Assembly: GCA_016649525.1 (NCBI GenBank)
Contig: JAENXM010000073.1
Location: forward strand, 1 to 7,899
Length of the DNA stretch: 7,899 nucleotides
Direction of reading: 5' to 3'
Origin: Actinomycetota bacterium
Lineage (GTDB): Bacteria; Actinomycetota; Geothermincolia; Fen-727; Anoxymicrobiaceae
Numbering within the stretch: the stretch's first letter is position 1; each line of letters opens with the position of its first letter. Position numbers and translations under genes: made by a program. A model generated the notes under the pieces. The model saw only the letters and a program-made list of their open reading frames with translations, was not told the DNA's origin and made no database searches. Below, one piece after another: positions 1-6,234 of the stretch.

Positions 1-399
1 CAGGTCCATGTCGGCCTTCGCAAAAGACAGGGGGTAGGAGATATCAACGGCCTTCCCTTCCTCGAGCCACTCGTCCATCGCCCAGAAGTGGGCATACTGA
101 AGCTTCAGCCCGAGGCTGTTCACGATGAGCGCCACCAGCGGGAGTTGCTCCGTCGGGCCGATCGGGCCGCAGATCCCGGTGGGGTTGTCGGGCGTCGCCT
201 GCTGCCACGCGTCGATGTACTCCAGCGCCTCGGCGAGATAGAACTCCTCGAGCGTATCGTAAAAGCTGATGCGGAAGCCCGGGCGCTCGAGCCCGGCGAT
301 GTCTTTTTCCTCGAGTCCAGCCGCGTCTTTCAAGAGCGCCGGCTCGAGCGTCGTATAGTCCCACCATCCCGGCGCCACATTGCTCATCGCACGGGCCAT
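1..399 (-). CDS. NagB-like sugar-phosphate isomerase/deaminase (3'-truncated by window edge)
   Basis: Only the first 133 codons are present; the frame is open to the left edge. The product resembles the N-terminal half of the glucosamine-6-phosphate deaminase/isomerase family, which converts glucosamine-6-phosphate to fructose-6-phosphate and ammonia in the cytoplasm. Visible motifs are a GPIGPTEQLPL segment (residues 78-88), which sits where family members have the phosphate-binding G-x-TP loop, and FWAMDEW (105-111), matching the family's F-x-MDEY block. Asp109 would be the proton-transfer Asp (Asp72 in E. coli NagB). A PLSFAKADM stretch (123-131) aligns with the following HPxSY region. The ATG at 399 is chosen because a strong AAGGAGG lies 5 nt upstream; a second in-frame ATG lies four codons in. 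The gene follows the PIG-L deacetylase by 31 nt, presumably in the same transcript. The sequence is divergent from true NagB, so the exact substrate is unknown. Confidence 0.72.
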   Translation of the reverse strand, partial: MARAMSNVAPGWWDYTTLEPALLKDAAGLEEKDIAGLERPGFRISFYDTLEEFYLAEALEYIDAWQQATPDNPTGICGPIGPTEQLPLVALIVNSLGLKLQYAHFWAMDEWLEEGKAVDISYPLSFAKADMDL

Positions 400-404
400 C
401 CGCC

Positions 405-411
405 CCTCCTT
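405..411 (-). promoter_or_regulatory. Shine-Dalgarno of the NagB-like gene
   Basis: Reading the minus strand, AAGGAGG lies 5 nt before the ATG at 399. It is the cleanest ribosome-binding site in the window and fixes this start over the internal ATG at residue 5. Confidence 0.7.
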
Positions 412-430
412 GCCAGACTTCCTTCACCTG

Positions 431-1219
431 CTAACCGAGCTCCTGTTCGTAGAGCGGGTCAGCCCAGCACCTGTCTTTAAGCAGTTTCTTGAGCGGATCT
501 GATTCCGTGGGACTGAAACCGAAATGAGAGTGACGCCTCCATCCCTCGGCGAAGGTGAACCGCCCTGACATCTCGCCGACCTTCCGGCTCATGGCCTCCA
601 TCTCGTCCAGGTAGGAGCCTACTCCCTGGCTCGCGTCGAGCCACTCCTCCTGGGTGCGGTGTCTGGCCAGCATCGCGCGCTTCATGTCAAGAACGGGCTC
701 CACGTCAACGTACATGCCCGGCCTGACAATCCTGCGAAGCATATCTCGCAGGCCATGGGGCATCGCATGGTAAAGTACCATGTCCCCCGCCCACGGCTCC
801 GTCGGCGGGTCTGTCTCATAGTTTTTCATACCGCGGGCGAACGCGGCCGTCACAAGAAGCCGGCTCGTATTGCTGTGGTCCTCCATGTAATCCTGCGGAG
901 AAGGGATCAACAGGATGTCGGGCTTGACGGTACGCACAACAGCCGCGACGCGAGCAACGAGGGCGACCTCATAGACGATCGCGAGGTCATCGACTAGCGG
1001 TGGGTGTATTGCGGCGCAGGCATCGCGCGCCGACTCCTGCGCCTCCTCCCACCTGAGCTCGATTATCTCCTCGCGTTCGTGAACCGCGGTCCCGAAGCAG
1101 CCGTTCGCAAGGTTCCACATGTGTATCTCGGCTCCCGCCTCCTTGAGGAGGAGGAGTGTTCCGGCCATCGCGAACTCGATGTCGTCGGGGTGCGCGCCCA
1201 CCGCCATGGCAACCGACAT
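431..1219 (-). CDS. PIG-L/LmbE family zinc-dependent deacetylase
   Basis: A 262-residue cytoplasmic protein of the PIG-L (LmbE-like) N-acetylglucosaminyl deacetylase family, which hydrolyses N-acetyl groups from GlcNAc-containing substrates using a metal ion. The family signature AHPDD is at residues 9-13, giving His10 and Asp13 as metal ligands and Asp12 as the likely general base. The third ligand is His115 in YMEDHSNT. The C-terminal half carries YHAMPHG (150-156) and KRAMLARHRTQEEW (180-193), which I associate with an environmental subgroup found next to NagB-like genes. The ATG at 1219 is chosen because the AHPDD motif should be near the N-terminus. The frame is open back to 1522, but that extension is non-homologous and antisense to another coding fragment. 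The SD is weak (a G-run about 8 nt upstream). A plausible promoter lies at 1268-1297. It ends with TAG, and the NagB-like gene starts 31 nt on. Together they suggest deacetylation followed by deamination of an amino sugar. Confidence 0.9.
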   Translation of the reverse strand: MSVAMAVGAHPDDIEFAMAGTLLLLKEAGAEIHMWNLANGCFGTAVHEREEIIELRWEEAQESARDACAAIHPPLVDDLAIVYEVALVARVAAVVRTVKPDILLIPSPQDYMEDHSNTSRLLVTAAFARGMKNYETDPPTEPWAGDMVLYHAMPHGLRDMLRRIVRPGMYVDVEPVLDMKRAMLARHRTQEEWLDASQGVGSYLDEMEAMSRKVGEMSGRFTFAEGWRRHSHFGFSPTESDPLKKLLKDRCWADPLYEQELG

Positions 1220-1267
1220 GCAAAACCCCCCGGCAAACAGAAAACGTAAATCCCGCCTCGCCGTAAA

Positions 1268-1297
1268 ACGATATGGTATGAGAGACTTTGATGTCCA
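1268..1297 (-). promoter_or_regulatory. Candidate sigma70-type promoter for the PIG-L gene
   Basis: On the minus strand, TGGACA (1297-1292; 5 of 6 matches to the -35 consensus) is followed after 18 nt by TATCGT (1273-1268; 4 of 6 to the -10). The predicted start, near 1261, would give a leader of roughly 40 nt before the ATG at 1219. It lies in the only low-GC gap of the left block, where a promoter is expected. Found by eye only. Confidence 0.35.
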
Positions 1298-1326
1298 GTG
1301 ACGATTCACCAAACCGTCAATAAAAC
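1298..1326 (+). promoter_or_regulatory. Weak candidate promoter for the enolase-like fragment
   Basis: GTGACG (1298-1303) and TAAAAC (1321-1326) are separated by 17 nt, each with 4 of 6 consensus matches. Transcription would begin near 1333, about 20 nt before the ATG at 1355. It abuts the divergent PIG-L promoter candidate. Two 4/6 boxes can arise by chance, so this is tentative. Confidence 0.2.
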
Positions 1327-1354
1327 TGGTGTGCAGCGCTGAAGGGAGAAAACG

Positions 1355-1513
1355 ATGAAAATCACGGACGTAGAAGCATATCTGTGTCACTTCCCCCTGC
1401 CTGAACCCTTTTATCCCACATGGATACCCGGTATCCCCTCGACGAACAACAGCCTTCTCCTTGTGAGACTTTTCATAGAGAAGGTGCAGGCGCACGGTGA
1501 GAAGATAATCTGA
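1355..1513 (+). pseudogene. Enolase-superfamily (MR/MLE type) gene, N-terminal remnant
   Basis: A 52-codon frame on the strand opposite to all neighbours. Residues 1-39 read like the start of a mandelate racemase/muconate lactonizing enzyme family protein. MKITDVEAYL forms the first capping-domain strand, followed by PLPEPFYPTWIPG and the LLLVRL strand that in full proteins leads into a T-DEG-x-x-G-x-GE loop. Here homology stops after LLLVRL, and 13 unrelated residues run to a TGA. Full-length members have about 350-400 residues with metal-binding Asp/Glu and Lys catalysts; all of that is missing. The ATG has a good SD (AGGGAG, 6 nt upstream), so translation start signals survive. GC is about 49 % by my count, lower than the surroundings. 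It is most simply the stump of a sugar-acid dehydratase-type gene whose remainder was deleted. A short functional peptide is less likely. Confidence 0.6.
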
Positions 1514-1524
1514 GTGACACATCG

Positions 1525-1541
1525 GGTGCCTGGCACCGGTG
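1525..1541. repeat. Overlapping palindromes GGTGCC-T-GGCACC and CACCGGTG
   Basis: GGTGCC (1525-1530), one T, then GGCACC (1532-1537) form an inverted repeat that could fold as a 5-bp stem with a 3-nt loop. CACC is shared with an 8-bp perfect palindrome CACCGGTG (1534-1541), so the block alternates GGTG-CACC-GGTG. It sits between the converging 3' ends of the TauE/SafE gene and the enolase-like stump, 5 nt from the TauE stop. No T-tract follows on either strand, so it is not a standard intrinsic terminator. A REP-type element, a protein site or a rearrangement scar are possible. Confidence 0.4.
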
Positions 1542-1546
1542 TTGCA

Positions 1547-2305
1547 CTACCAGTTAATAATGCCCTGCACCAGCAGTATCACCCCGATGACGATCATCAC
1601 CCAGGCAAGGATCAATCTTACCGCTCTCGAGTCAAGCTTCACCGTCATGAAACGCGACCCGATCTGGGCCCCGACCAGGCAGGCGAGCCCCCCGGCCAGG
1701 ATCGGCTCCCAGCCTATCGTCGCGTGGGGAAGGTGGGTGAGGAACGCCGCGAGACACCCGGAAGCCAGGACCAGAGTCGTAGTGGCTGCCGCTTCTTTGG
1801 CCTCGAAGCCGAGCAGTATGAGAATCGCCACCACGAACGGCCCGCCGTCCCGCCCGGCGAACCCCAGCATGAAACCGACTCCTATTCCCAGTATGATACT
1901 GAGCCATATTTCCGCCTTGCGCGAGAGGGTCCTCTCTTTCATGCCTTTGCCGAGCAGGATGACAATCCCCATGAAGATATTCGAGGCCGCGAAGAATATC
2001 ATCATGGGGTTCGATTCCATCGGAAAGCTGGCGAGAGCCCCGATAATCGAGCCCGCCAGCACAGCGGAGCCGAAGGGTATCGCCATCTTTAACATGACGA
2101 GCCCTCTCCGGTAATAGAGGACCCCCGCCGAGAAACAGATAACGGCGCCCATCCAGAGCGCGAGCGGTATCGCGCCCGGCAGGAACTCGAACCCGAGCCA
2201 GAACAGGATCGGCACCAGTATCTGCGAGCCGCCAGAGCCCACCATCGAAAACACCAGCGCCACACCGAACCCCGCCAGCGCAACCCAGAGTACCTGCATT
2301 ATCAC
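1547..2305 (-). CDS. TauE/SafE-family membrane transporter (putative sulfite/anion exporter)
   Basis: A 252-residue, strongly hydrophobic protein of the TauE/SafE (formerly UPF0721) permease family. Members export sulfite, sulfoacetate or other organic anions across the cytoplasmic membrane. The family's two-fold repeat is visible: GSGGSQILVPIL (23-34) in the first half and GRDGGPFVVAIL (151-162) in the second. About eight membrane segments can be placed, near 5-22, 26-40, 48-66, 73-95, 100-119, 133-150, 199-219 and 229-249, with a charged loop GKGMKERTLSRK (119-130) between the halves. Start: GTG at 2305 as given; the ATG two codons later (2299) is as likely, because GGGG lies 5 nt before it. 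The gene follows the acyl-CoA dehydrogenase after 73 nt and may be the last gene of that operon or have its own promoter. Its substrate cannot be read from sequence. It stops with TAG. Confidence 0.88.
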   Translation of the reverse strand: MIMQVLWVALAGFGVALVFSMVGSGGSQILVPILFWLGFEFLPGAIPLALWMGAVICFSAGVLYYRRGLVMLKMAIPFGSAVLAGSIIGALASFPMESNPMMIFFAASNIFMGIVILLGKGMKERTLSRKAEIWLSIILGIGVGFMLGFAGRDGGPFVVAILILLGFEAKEAAATTTLVLASGCLAAFLTHLPHATIGWEPILAGGLACLVGAQIGSRFMTVKLDSRAVRLILAWVMIVIGVILLVQGIINW

Positions 2306-2314
2306 CCCGATCGC

Positions 2315-2324
2315 CTGTATACAG
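2315..2324. promoter_or_regulatory. 10-bp perfect palindrome upstream of the TauE/SafE gene
   Basis: CTGTATACAG is self-complementary and lies 9 nt before the GTG start. It contains a TATACA that could pass for a -10 box on the minus strand, but no -35 match lies at the right distance. It could be a small operator; no regulator can be assigned. Confidence 0.25.
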
Positions 2325-2378
2325 TTGAATCAATCCAAGGACGGCTGCCCGTAAGATATATTGTTCGCACCGGTTCGT

Positions 2379-3581
2379 CTAGAGGAGGGACCCCGCCTTC
2401 ATCATGAGCGTCTCGTTGGTCCCGTCCATGATCTGCAGGAGCTTGGCGTCCCTCATGTGCTTCTCCAGGGGATGGTCCCTGGATATCCCGTACCCGCCAA
2501 GGACCTGCACCATCTCCGAAGTGTGCCTCACCGCCTGGTCGGTCGCGTAGATCTTGGCCGCCAGGCTCGTCTTGAGATCGCCAGGGAACCCGGTCTTACA
2601 GAGCCAGCTCCCCTTCTGCAGGAACGCGCGCGAGCTCTCGATCGCGATGAAGATGTTAAGGAGCTTCTCCGCTATCAACTGGTGTTCGAAAATCGGCTTT
2701 CCCCACTGCACCCTCTGCTTCGAGTACGCGAGGGCCTCCTCGTAGGCGGCCCGCATCAGGCCGACCGCCAGGTAACCCACGCCGAGGTTGCCCACGGTGA
2801 CTATCGCGTTGTGGAGGAAGGGATAGTTCTCACCCGGGGGGAATATCATGTGGTCCTCGGGGACCTCGACCCCCTCGAAGTAGACCGCGGCCTGGTTCTG
2901 GACCCTGAGCCCGATCTTGTCGAGCGCCCGGCCGGTCGAGAGCCCCGGCGCATCGGCCGGGACTACGAAGGTCCCGGAGCCCTTTATCCCCAGCGACGGG
3001 TCTATGCAGGCGAATACCAGGTACATGCTGGCGATCCCGCCGTTGGTGACGAAGTCGGACTTCGTCCCGTTGATGGTATATACGCCGCCTTTCCCCTCCG
3101 CCGCGGTGCGGTGATGGACGCTCAAATCGGCGTAGTTCTTGCCGTCCGACCCGACGTCCGGCTCGCTGCTTCCCCAGGCGCTCACGTGGCGGGCCTCGGT
3201 ATCCTCGCAGAAAGGCAGCACGTACTTCTCCATCAGTCCTTTGTTCTGCGAGGCGACGAATGCGACGACCTGCGGCACGATCGAGATCGGCATGAGTGTC
3301 GCGGCGAAGCCCGTACCGTATCTGGAGAGCTCCTCCCAGACCATCCCCGTCGTGATGGGGTCGAGCCCCAGCCCGCCGTGCTCCTGCGAGAGGGCCATCT
3401 TGTGAAGGCCGATCCCGTAGGCCTTCCTCATAACGTCCCGGAACAAATCGCTTGAAAAGACCTCCTCTGGGTCAGCGATCCTGTCGAGCTCGACCTCCGC
3501 CGCCTGCACGACCCCCTCGCCGAACTCCCCGGCGGTCGCGACCATCATCTCCTGTGTCTCGTCTATTTCGAAATCGACCAT
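2379..3581 (-). CDS. Acyl-CoA dehydrogenase family flavoprotein with Asp at the catalytic base position
   Basis: A 400-residue FAD enzyme of normal family length that should introduce a double bond into an acyl-CoA thioester and pass electrons to an electron-transfer flavoprotein. The family layout is complete. It has an N-terminal helical domain (1-130), the beta-domain signature WGSSEPDVGSD (136-146), FVTNGGIA (177-184), a YSKQRVQWGKPIFEHQ helix (286-301), and a C-terminal domain with QVLGGYGISRDHPLEKHMRDAK (359-380) and IMDGTNE (384-390). In most members the last motif is YEGT, whose Glu abstracts the alpha proton. Here that residue is Asp386 (GAC codon confirmed at 2424-2426). The alternative Glu of isovaleryl-CoA-type enzymes (helix G) appears to align with Gly264, so no standard Glu base is visible. 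The ATG at 3581 is preceded by a G-rich stretch; the ADC-family gene ends 27 nt upstream. The context suggests an unusual, perhaps cyclic or branched acyl-CoA substrate. Confidence 0.93.
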   Translation of the reverse strand: MVDFEIDETQEMMVATAGEFGEGVVQAAEVELDRIADPEEVFSSDLFRDVMRKAYGIGLHKMALSQEHGGLGLDPITTGMVWEELSRYGTGFAATLMPISIVPQVVAFVASQNKGLMEKYVLPFCEDTEARHVSAWGSSEPDVGSDGKNYADLSVHHRTAAEGKGGVYTINGTKSDFVTNGGIASMYLVFACIDPSLGIKGSGTFVVPADAPGLSTGRALDKIGLRVQNQAAVYFEGVEVPEDHMIFPPGENYPFLHNAIVTVGNLGVGYLAVGLMRAAYEEALAYSKQRVQWGKPIFEHQLIAEKLLNIFIAIESSRAFLQKGSWLCKTGFPGDLKTSLAAKIYATDQAVRHTSEMVQVLGGYGISRDHPLEKHMRDAKLLQIMDGTNETLMMKAGSLL

Positions 3582-3608
3582 TGTTCCGCCCCCCGCCTTC
3601 TTCTGCGC

Positions 3609-4373
3609 CTACTCCCCGGTGTATAGGTCCGTCATCTTGTAGTAGTAGGGAAGGTACTCCTCGGGATCCACCTCGGCCACCACACGGCCGGGCTGCATCG
3701 TGTTATCGCTCACCAGGTAGAAGTAGACGAGCACCTTCGTCACCTCTACCTCCGCCCACGGGTCCGCATCGGATTCCTGCAGCGTGAGCTCCCCGGTCCC
3801 TATCTCGAAGGACTTCATCTCGATATCCGTCTTCTGCCTGACCAGGTGCACGGGGCCGTCAAAACCGGGCTCGAGGTCCGCCCTCGGCATTCCCTTGAAG
3901 AGAAAGACCGGCCCGAGCTCGGGAAGCTCCGGCAGGGAACCCGTAAGGCTCGCCTTTATCTCCACGAAGCGCACGCCGTTCCTCTCCACCCGACCCGTAA
4001 CCTCCTGCCCTTCCCTCTCGGTGTGAATCACCGCGAGCTTCTTGGGAAAACCGTATATATCCCTTCCGTTGTGCATCCTGGTCTCGTCGTCGACCGGCAT
4101 GGAGAGGCAGTAGCTGCCGGTCTCGTCCCCGTATCTGCAGGCGATGAAGAGGGCGCCCTCCCTGTAGCCCGGCCCCAGGTTGGTCTTGGGGTAGTGCGCT
4201 ATGAACATCATCCCGGTGGGGTTTTCACCGGGCTCGAGCGGCGGCGGAAGAAGCCTCTTTATTATCTCCGGTTTCGTCTCGAACATGAGCCCGAGCATCT
4301 CGGCACCGTAAAACTTCCTGTACGCGAGCCCGTAATAGGCGTCGAGCTCCTCCCCGGTCTTCACAAAGCCCAT
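3609..4373 (-). CDS. Acetoacetate decarboxylase-family protein
   Basis: A 254-residue protein of the acetoacetate decarboxylase (ADC) family, close to the length of the clostridial enzyme. Classical ADC forms a Schiff base between a lysine and the ketone of a beta-keto acid and releases CO2; relatives also catalyse aldol and hydratase-type chemistry. The key motif GFPKKLA (108-114) matches YPKKLG of Clostridium acetobutylicum ADC, making Lys112 the Schiff-base lysine and Lys111 its pKa-lowering neighbour. GYREGALF (69-76) supplies Glu72, equivalent to ADC Glu76. The position of ADC Arg29 appears to be Glu32 in LMFETKPEIIKRLLPPPLE, so carboxylate recognition may differ. The ATG at 4373 has AAGGGGG 8 nt upstream. 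The gene lies 40 nt after the SDR and 27 nt before the acyl-CoA dehydrogenase. Family assignment is secure; decarboxylation as the reaction is inference. Confidence 0.9.
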   Translation of the reverse strand: MGFVKTGEELDAYYGLAYRKFYGAEMLGLMFETKPEIIKRLLPPPLEPGENPTGMMFIAHYPKTNLGPGYREGALFIACRYGDETGSYCLSMPVDDETRMHNGRDIYGFPKKLAVIHTEREGQEVTGRVERNGVRFVEIKASLTGSLPELPELGPVFLFKGMPRADLEPGFDGPVHLVRQKTDIEMKSFEIGTGELTLQESDADPWAEVEVTKVLVYFYLVSDNTMQPGRVVAEVDPEEYLPYYYKMTDLYTGE

Positions 4374-4413
4374 CAGCGTTACCCCCTTCTGGCTCCTCGC
4401 CGCATAGAACCCA

Positions 4414-5226
4414 CTACGAGAAGCGCCTGTAGATCCCGATCCGGCTGGATTTCGCCCAGAGGATCAGCCTCTCCACCATCCAGGGCGAAATGCGGTATGC
4501 GATCCAGCCCGCCTTCCCGGCAGGGGTCATGACGATTCTCCTCTTCCTCTTCTCAATCATATTCAGTATCAGTTTCGCCGCCAGCGCCTGCGGGTGGTGC
4601 GCAGGCCTGTCGGGTGGGACGAGCTCTCCGTCGGCCGCCAGTATCCTCTTCTCCGGGTCGTGCTCCGTGAACCCGAGGTAGGCGACCCCCACATGGACCC
4701 CCGCGTCAGCGAGCTCGAGCCTCAGCGACTCCGACAGCCCGGTGAGACCTCCCTTGCCCGCGCTGTATATCGAAGCCCCGGGCATGCCGAAGAGCCCCGC
4801 GATGCTCGAAATAAACGCGATATTGCCCTTCGATTCGATGATATGCTCGACCGCCGCCCTGGTGACGTTTATGCTCCCGGTGAGGTTGGTCGCAAGGACC
4901 TGCGAGCAGACCTCCGGGGAGAGCTCCTGGAAGTCCCCCCGCATGGAGACGCCTGCGTTGTTTACGAGTATGTCGAGCCTCCCGAAGTCCTCGGTAGCAG
5001 CGCTGACCATTGAGGCCGCGTCGTCCCAGATGCCGACATCCCCGGTCCGCGAGACGACCTCGCCGCCCATGTCGACGAGCTTCCTTCTGGAGTCCTCGAG
5101 CCGCTCCTCACCCCTCGCGGTGATGACGACCTTTGCCCCCCGCAGGACCAGTTCCCTCGCCGTCGCGAAGCCCACCCCGCGGCTTGCCCCTGTGACCAGC
5201 GCCACTTTGTCCTCGAAGTAGTCCAC
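4414..5226 (-). CDS. Classical short-chain dehydrogenase/reductase (SDR)
   Basis: A 270-residue Rossmann-fold NAD(P)-dependent oxidoreductase that would interconvert an alcohol and a ketone. All classical motifs are present: cofactor loop TGASRGVG (12-19), NNAG (89-92), structural Asn114, catalytic Ser141 (ISSIAG) and Y-x3-K as Tyr154/Lys158 in YSAGK. An Arg after strand 2 (TARGEERL, 37-43) hints at NADP(H) preference. The C-terminus (239-270) is basic and aromatic with a hydrophobic helix (WIAYRISPWMVERLILWA), which could associate with the membrane or bind a hydrophobic substrate. Translation starts at GTG (5226), with GAGGGG 4 nt upstream. The preceding extended SDR stops only 9 nt before, so the two are translationally close. 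It stops with TAG. The substrate is not identifiable. Confidence 0.93.
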   Translation of the reverse strand: MDYFEDKVALVTGASRGVGFATARELVLRGAKVVITARGEERLEDSRRKLVDMGGEVVSRTGDVGIWDDAASMVSAATEDFGRLDILVNNAGVSMRGDFQELSPEVCSQVLATNLTGSINVTRAAVEHIIESKGNIAFISSIAGLFGMPGASIYSAGKGGLTGLSESLRLELADAGVHVGVAYLGFTEHDPEKRILAADGELVPPDRPAHHPQALAAKLILNMIEKRKRRIVMTPAGKAGWIAYRISPWMVERLILWAKSSRIGIYRRFS

Positions 5227-5235
5227 AGCGCCCCT

Positions 5236-6234
5236 CTACAGATGACCGTACTGCTTCAAGCTTTCCACCGATTCCTCTATCGCTACCTCTATCGGGGTCT
5301 TCTCCATCCCGAGTTCGGACATCGCCTTGCCAGGGTTGTAATAGGTCGTGCACAACGACAGCCTCGCTATCCGCAGGTCGATTAGCGCCGGCCGCCTCGA
5401 GACCGCGCGGTAGGCCGAGCCTGCCGCCCCGACCGCGAGCACCAGCGCATTCGGGAGAACCCATCTGGGCGGCTTTGTGGCCGCTATGTCTGCCACCTTG
5501 GAGAAGAAGTCGAAATATGTGAGATTCTTGTTTCCCGCGATGTAAACCTCGCCGGTCCCCCCGCGCTCGAGTGCCCTCACCGCGGCATCGGCGGCGTCCC
5601 TCGCGTTCACGAAGTTCCTCCCGCCGTGAGAGACGTACCTCATGCCGCGCTTTATGTACTGCGCGATGAGCTCCCCGCCGCTCGGCCTGTAGTCGTAGGA
5701 GCCGATCATGAAGGTGGGGGCGACAACCACAGCGTCGAGGCCCTTCTCGGCAACGTATTCTTTAACCAGGTTCATCGCCCTGTGCTTCGACTTGTGGTAG
5801 GCCTGCCCGCGGTAGACCTCGGGGAACGGGTCGCTCTCGTCGCCCGGATTATCCAGCGTGCCGAACTGGAAAGAGCTCGCCGAGCCGATGAAAACGAGCC
5901 GGCCGATCCCCTCCCGCACGCAGGCATCCAGAACGTTCCTGGTGCCGTCGAAGTTCACCCTCCAGGTCAGATCCTTATCGGCCCACATGTCGGTGATCGC
6001 CGCGCAGTGGAAGACGTGTCCGCAACCTTTCACCGCGCCCTCGAGACTCTCCCCGGACAGGATGTCGCCGGTCACCCGTTCCACCGGCAGGCCCTCGAGA
6101 GTAGGGGATTTACTTCCCGGCTGTACGAGCGCCCTCACCGAAAAACCCCCTTCGAGCAGCTTCCTGGTGATGTGGCTTCCCAGCAGGCCGTCAGCCCCGG
6201 TCACGAGGACCTTCGTCCCGGCTGCCGCATTCAT
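5236..6234 (-). CDS. Extended SDR (NAD-dependent epimerase/dehydratase, 3-beta-HSD/dihydroflavonol-reductase-like)
   Basis: A 332-residue extended short-chain dehydrogenase. The N-terminal Rossmann motif TGADGLLG (12-19) has the TGxxGxxG spacing of extended SDRs, followed by GD (56-57), HCAAITDMW (76-84), a catalytic Ser in the GSASSFQFG strand (117-125) and Tyr146-x3-Lys150 in YHKSK. A later NFVNARDAADAAVRALERGGTGEVYIAGNKNLT stretch (about 207-239) matches the substrate-domain region of 3-beta-hydroxysteroid dehydrogenase/HpnA-like members. These oxidise or reduce a ring or side-chain hydroxyl, or epimerise sugars. The absence of sugar-nucleotide genes nearby favours the non-sugar branch. 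A hydrophobic segment near 263-279 could touch membrane or a lipophilic substrate. ATG at 6234 with GGGGG about 9 nt upstream. It lies 48 nt after the GRE and 9 nt before the next SDR. It stops with TAG. Confidence 0.9.
   Translation of the reverse strand: MNAAAGTKVLVTGADGLLGSHITRKLLEGGFSVRALVQPGSKSPTLEGLPVERVTGDILSGESLEGAVKGCGHVFHCAAITDMWADKDLTWRVNFDGTRNVLDACVREGIGRLVFIGSASSFQFGTLDNPGDESDPFPEVYRGQAYHKSKHRAMNLVKEYVAEKGLDAVVVAPTFMIGSYDYRPSGGELIAQYIKRGMRYVSHGGRNFVNARDAADAAVRALERGGTGEVYIAGNKNLTYFDFFSKVADIAATKPPRWVLPNALVLAVGAAGSAYRAVSRRPALIDLRIARLSLCTTYYNPGKAMSELGMEKTPIEVAIEESVESLKQYGHL

Larger units (their letters stand above)
1220..1546. other. 327-nt region without an intact gene
   Basis: This stretch separates the TauE/SafE gene from the PIG-L gene. 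It is visibly less GC-rich than the flanking genes. It holds candidate promoters for both strands, a nested dyad (1295-1329), an enolase-superfamily N-terminal fragment (1355-1513) and a palindrome cluster (1525-1541). I see no tRNA, no transposase fragment and no T-tract terminator. The mixture of truncated gene and low GC marks it as a rearrangement or decay point. Confidence 0.7.

Noticed and set aside
44..427. 127-codon minus-strand open frame at the left edge
   Set aside because: It overlaps the NagB-like frame in another phase, is Arg/Gly-rich without motifs, and the NagB-like frame has the AAGGAGG-led start and recognisable MDE block.
1220..1522. In-frame upstream extension of the PIG-L frame to a start at 1522
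   Set aside because: The extra 101 residues show no family similarity, precede the AHPDD motif that should be near the N-terminus, and run antisense through the enolase-like fragment and the promoter region.
2339..2378. Short ACGG/CCGT inverted repeat after the acyl-CoA dehydrogenase stop, considered as a terminator
   Set aside because: It has only 4 bp and no following T-tract; transcription could well continue into the TauE/SafE gene.
2361..3455. 364-codon plus-strand open frame opposite the acyl-CoA dehydrogenase
   Set aside because: It is a shadow of the dehydrogenase, with low-complexity composition and no family signature.
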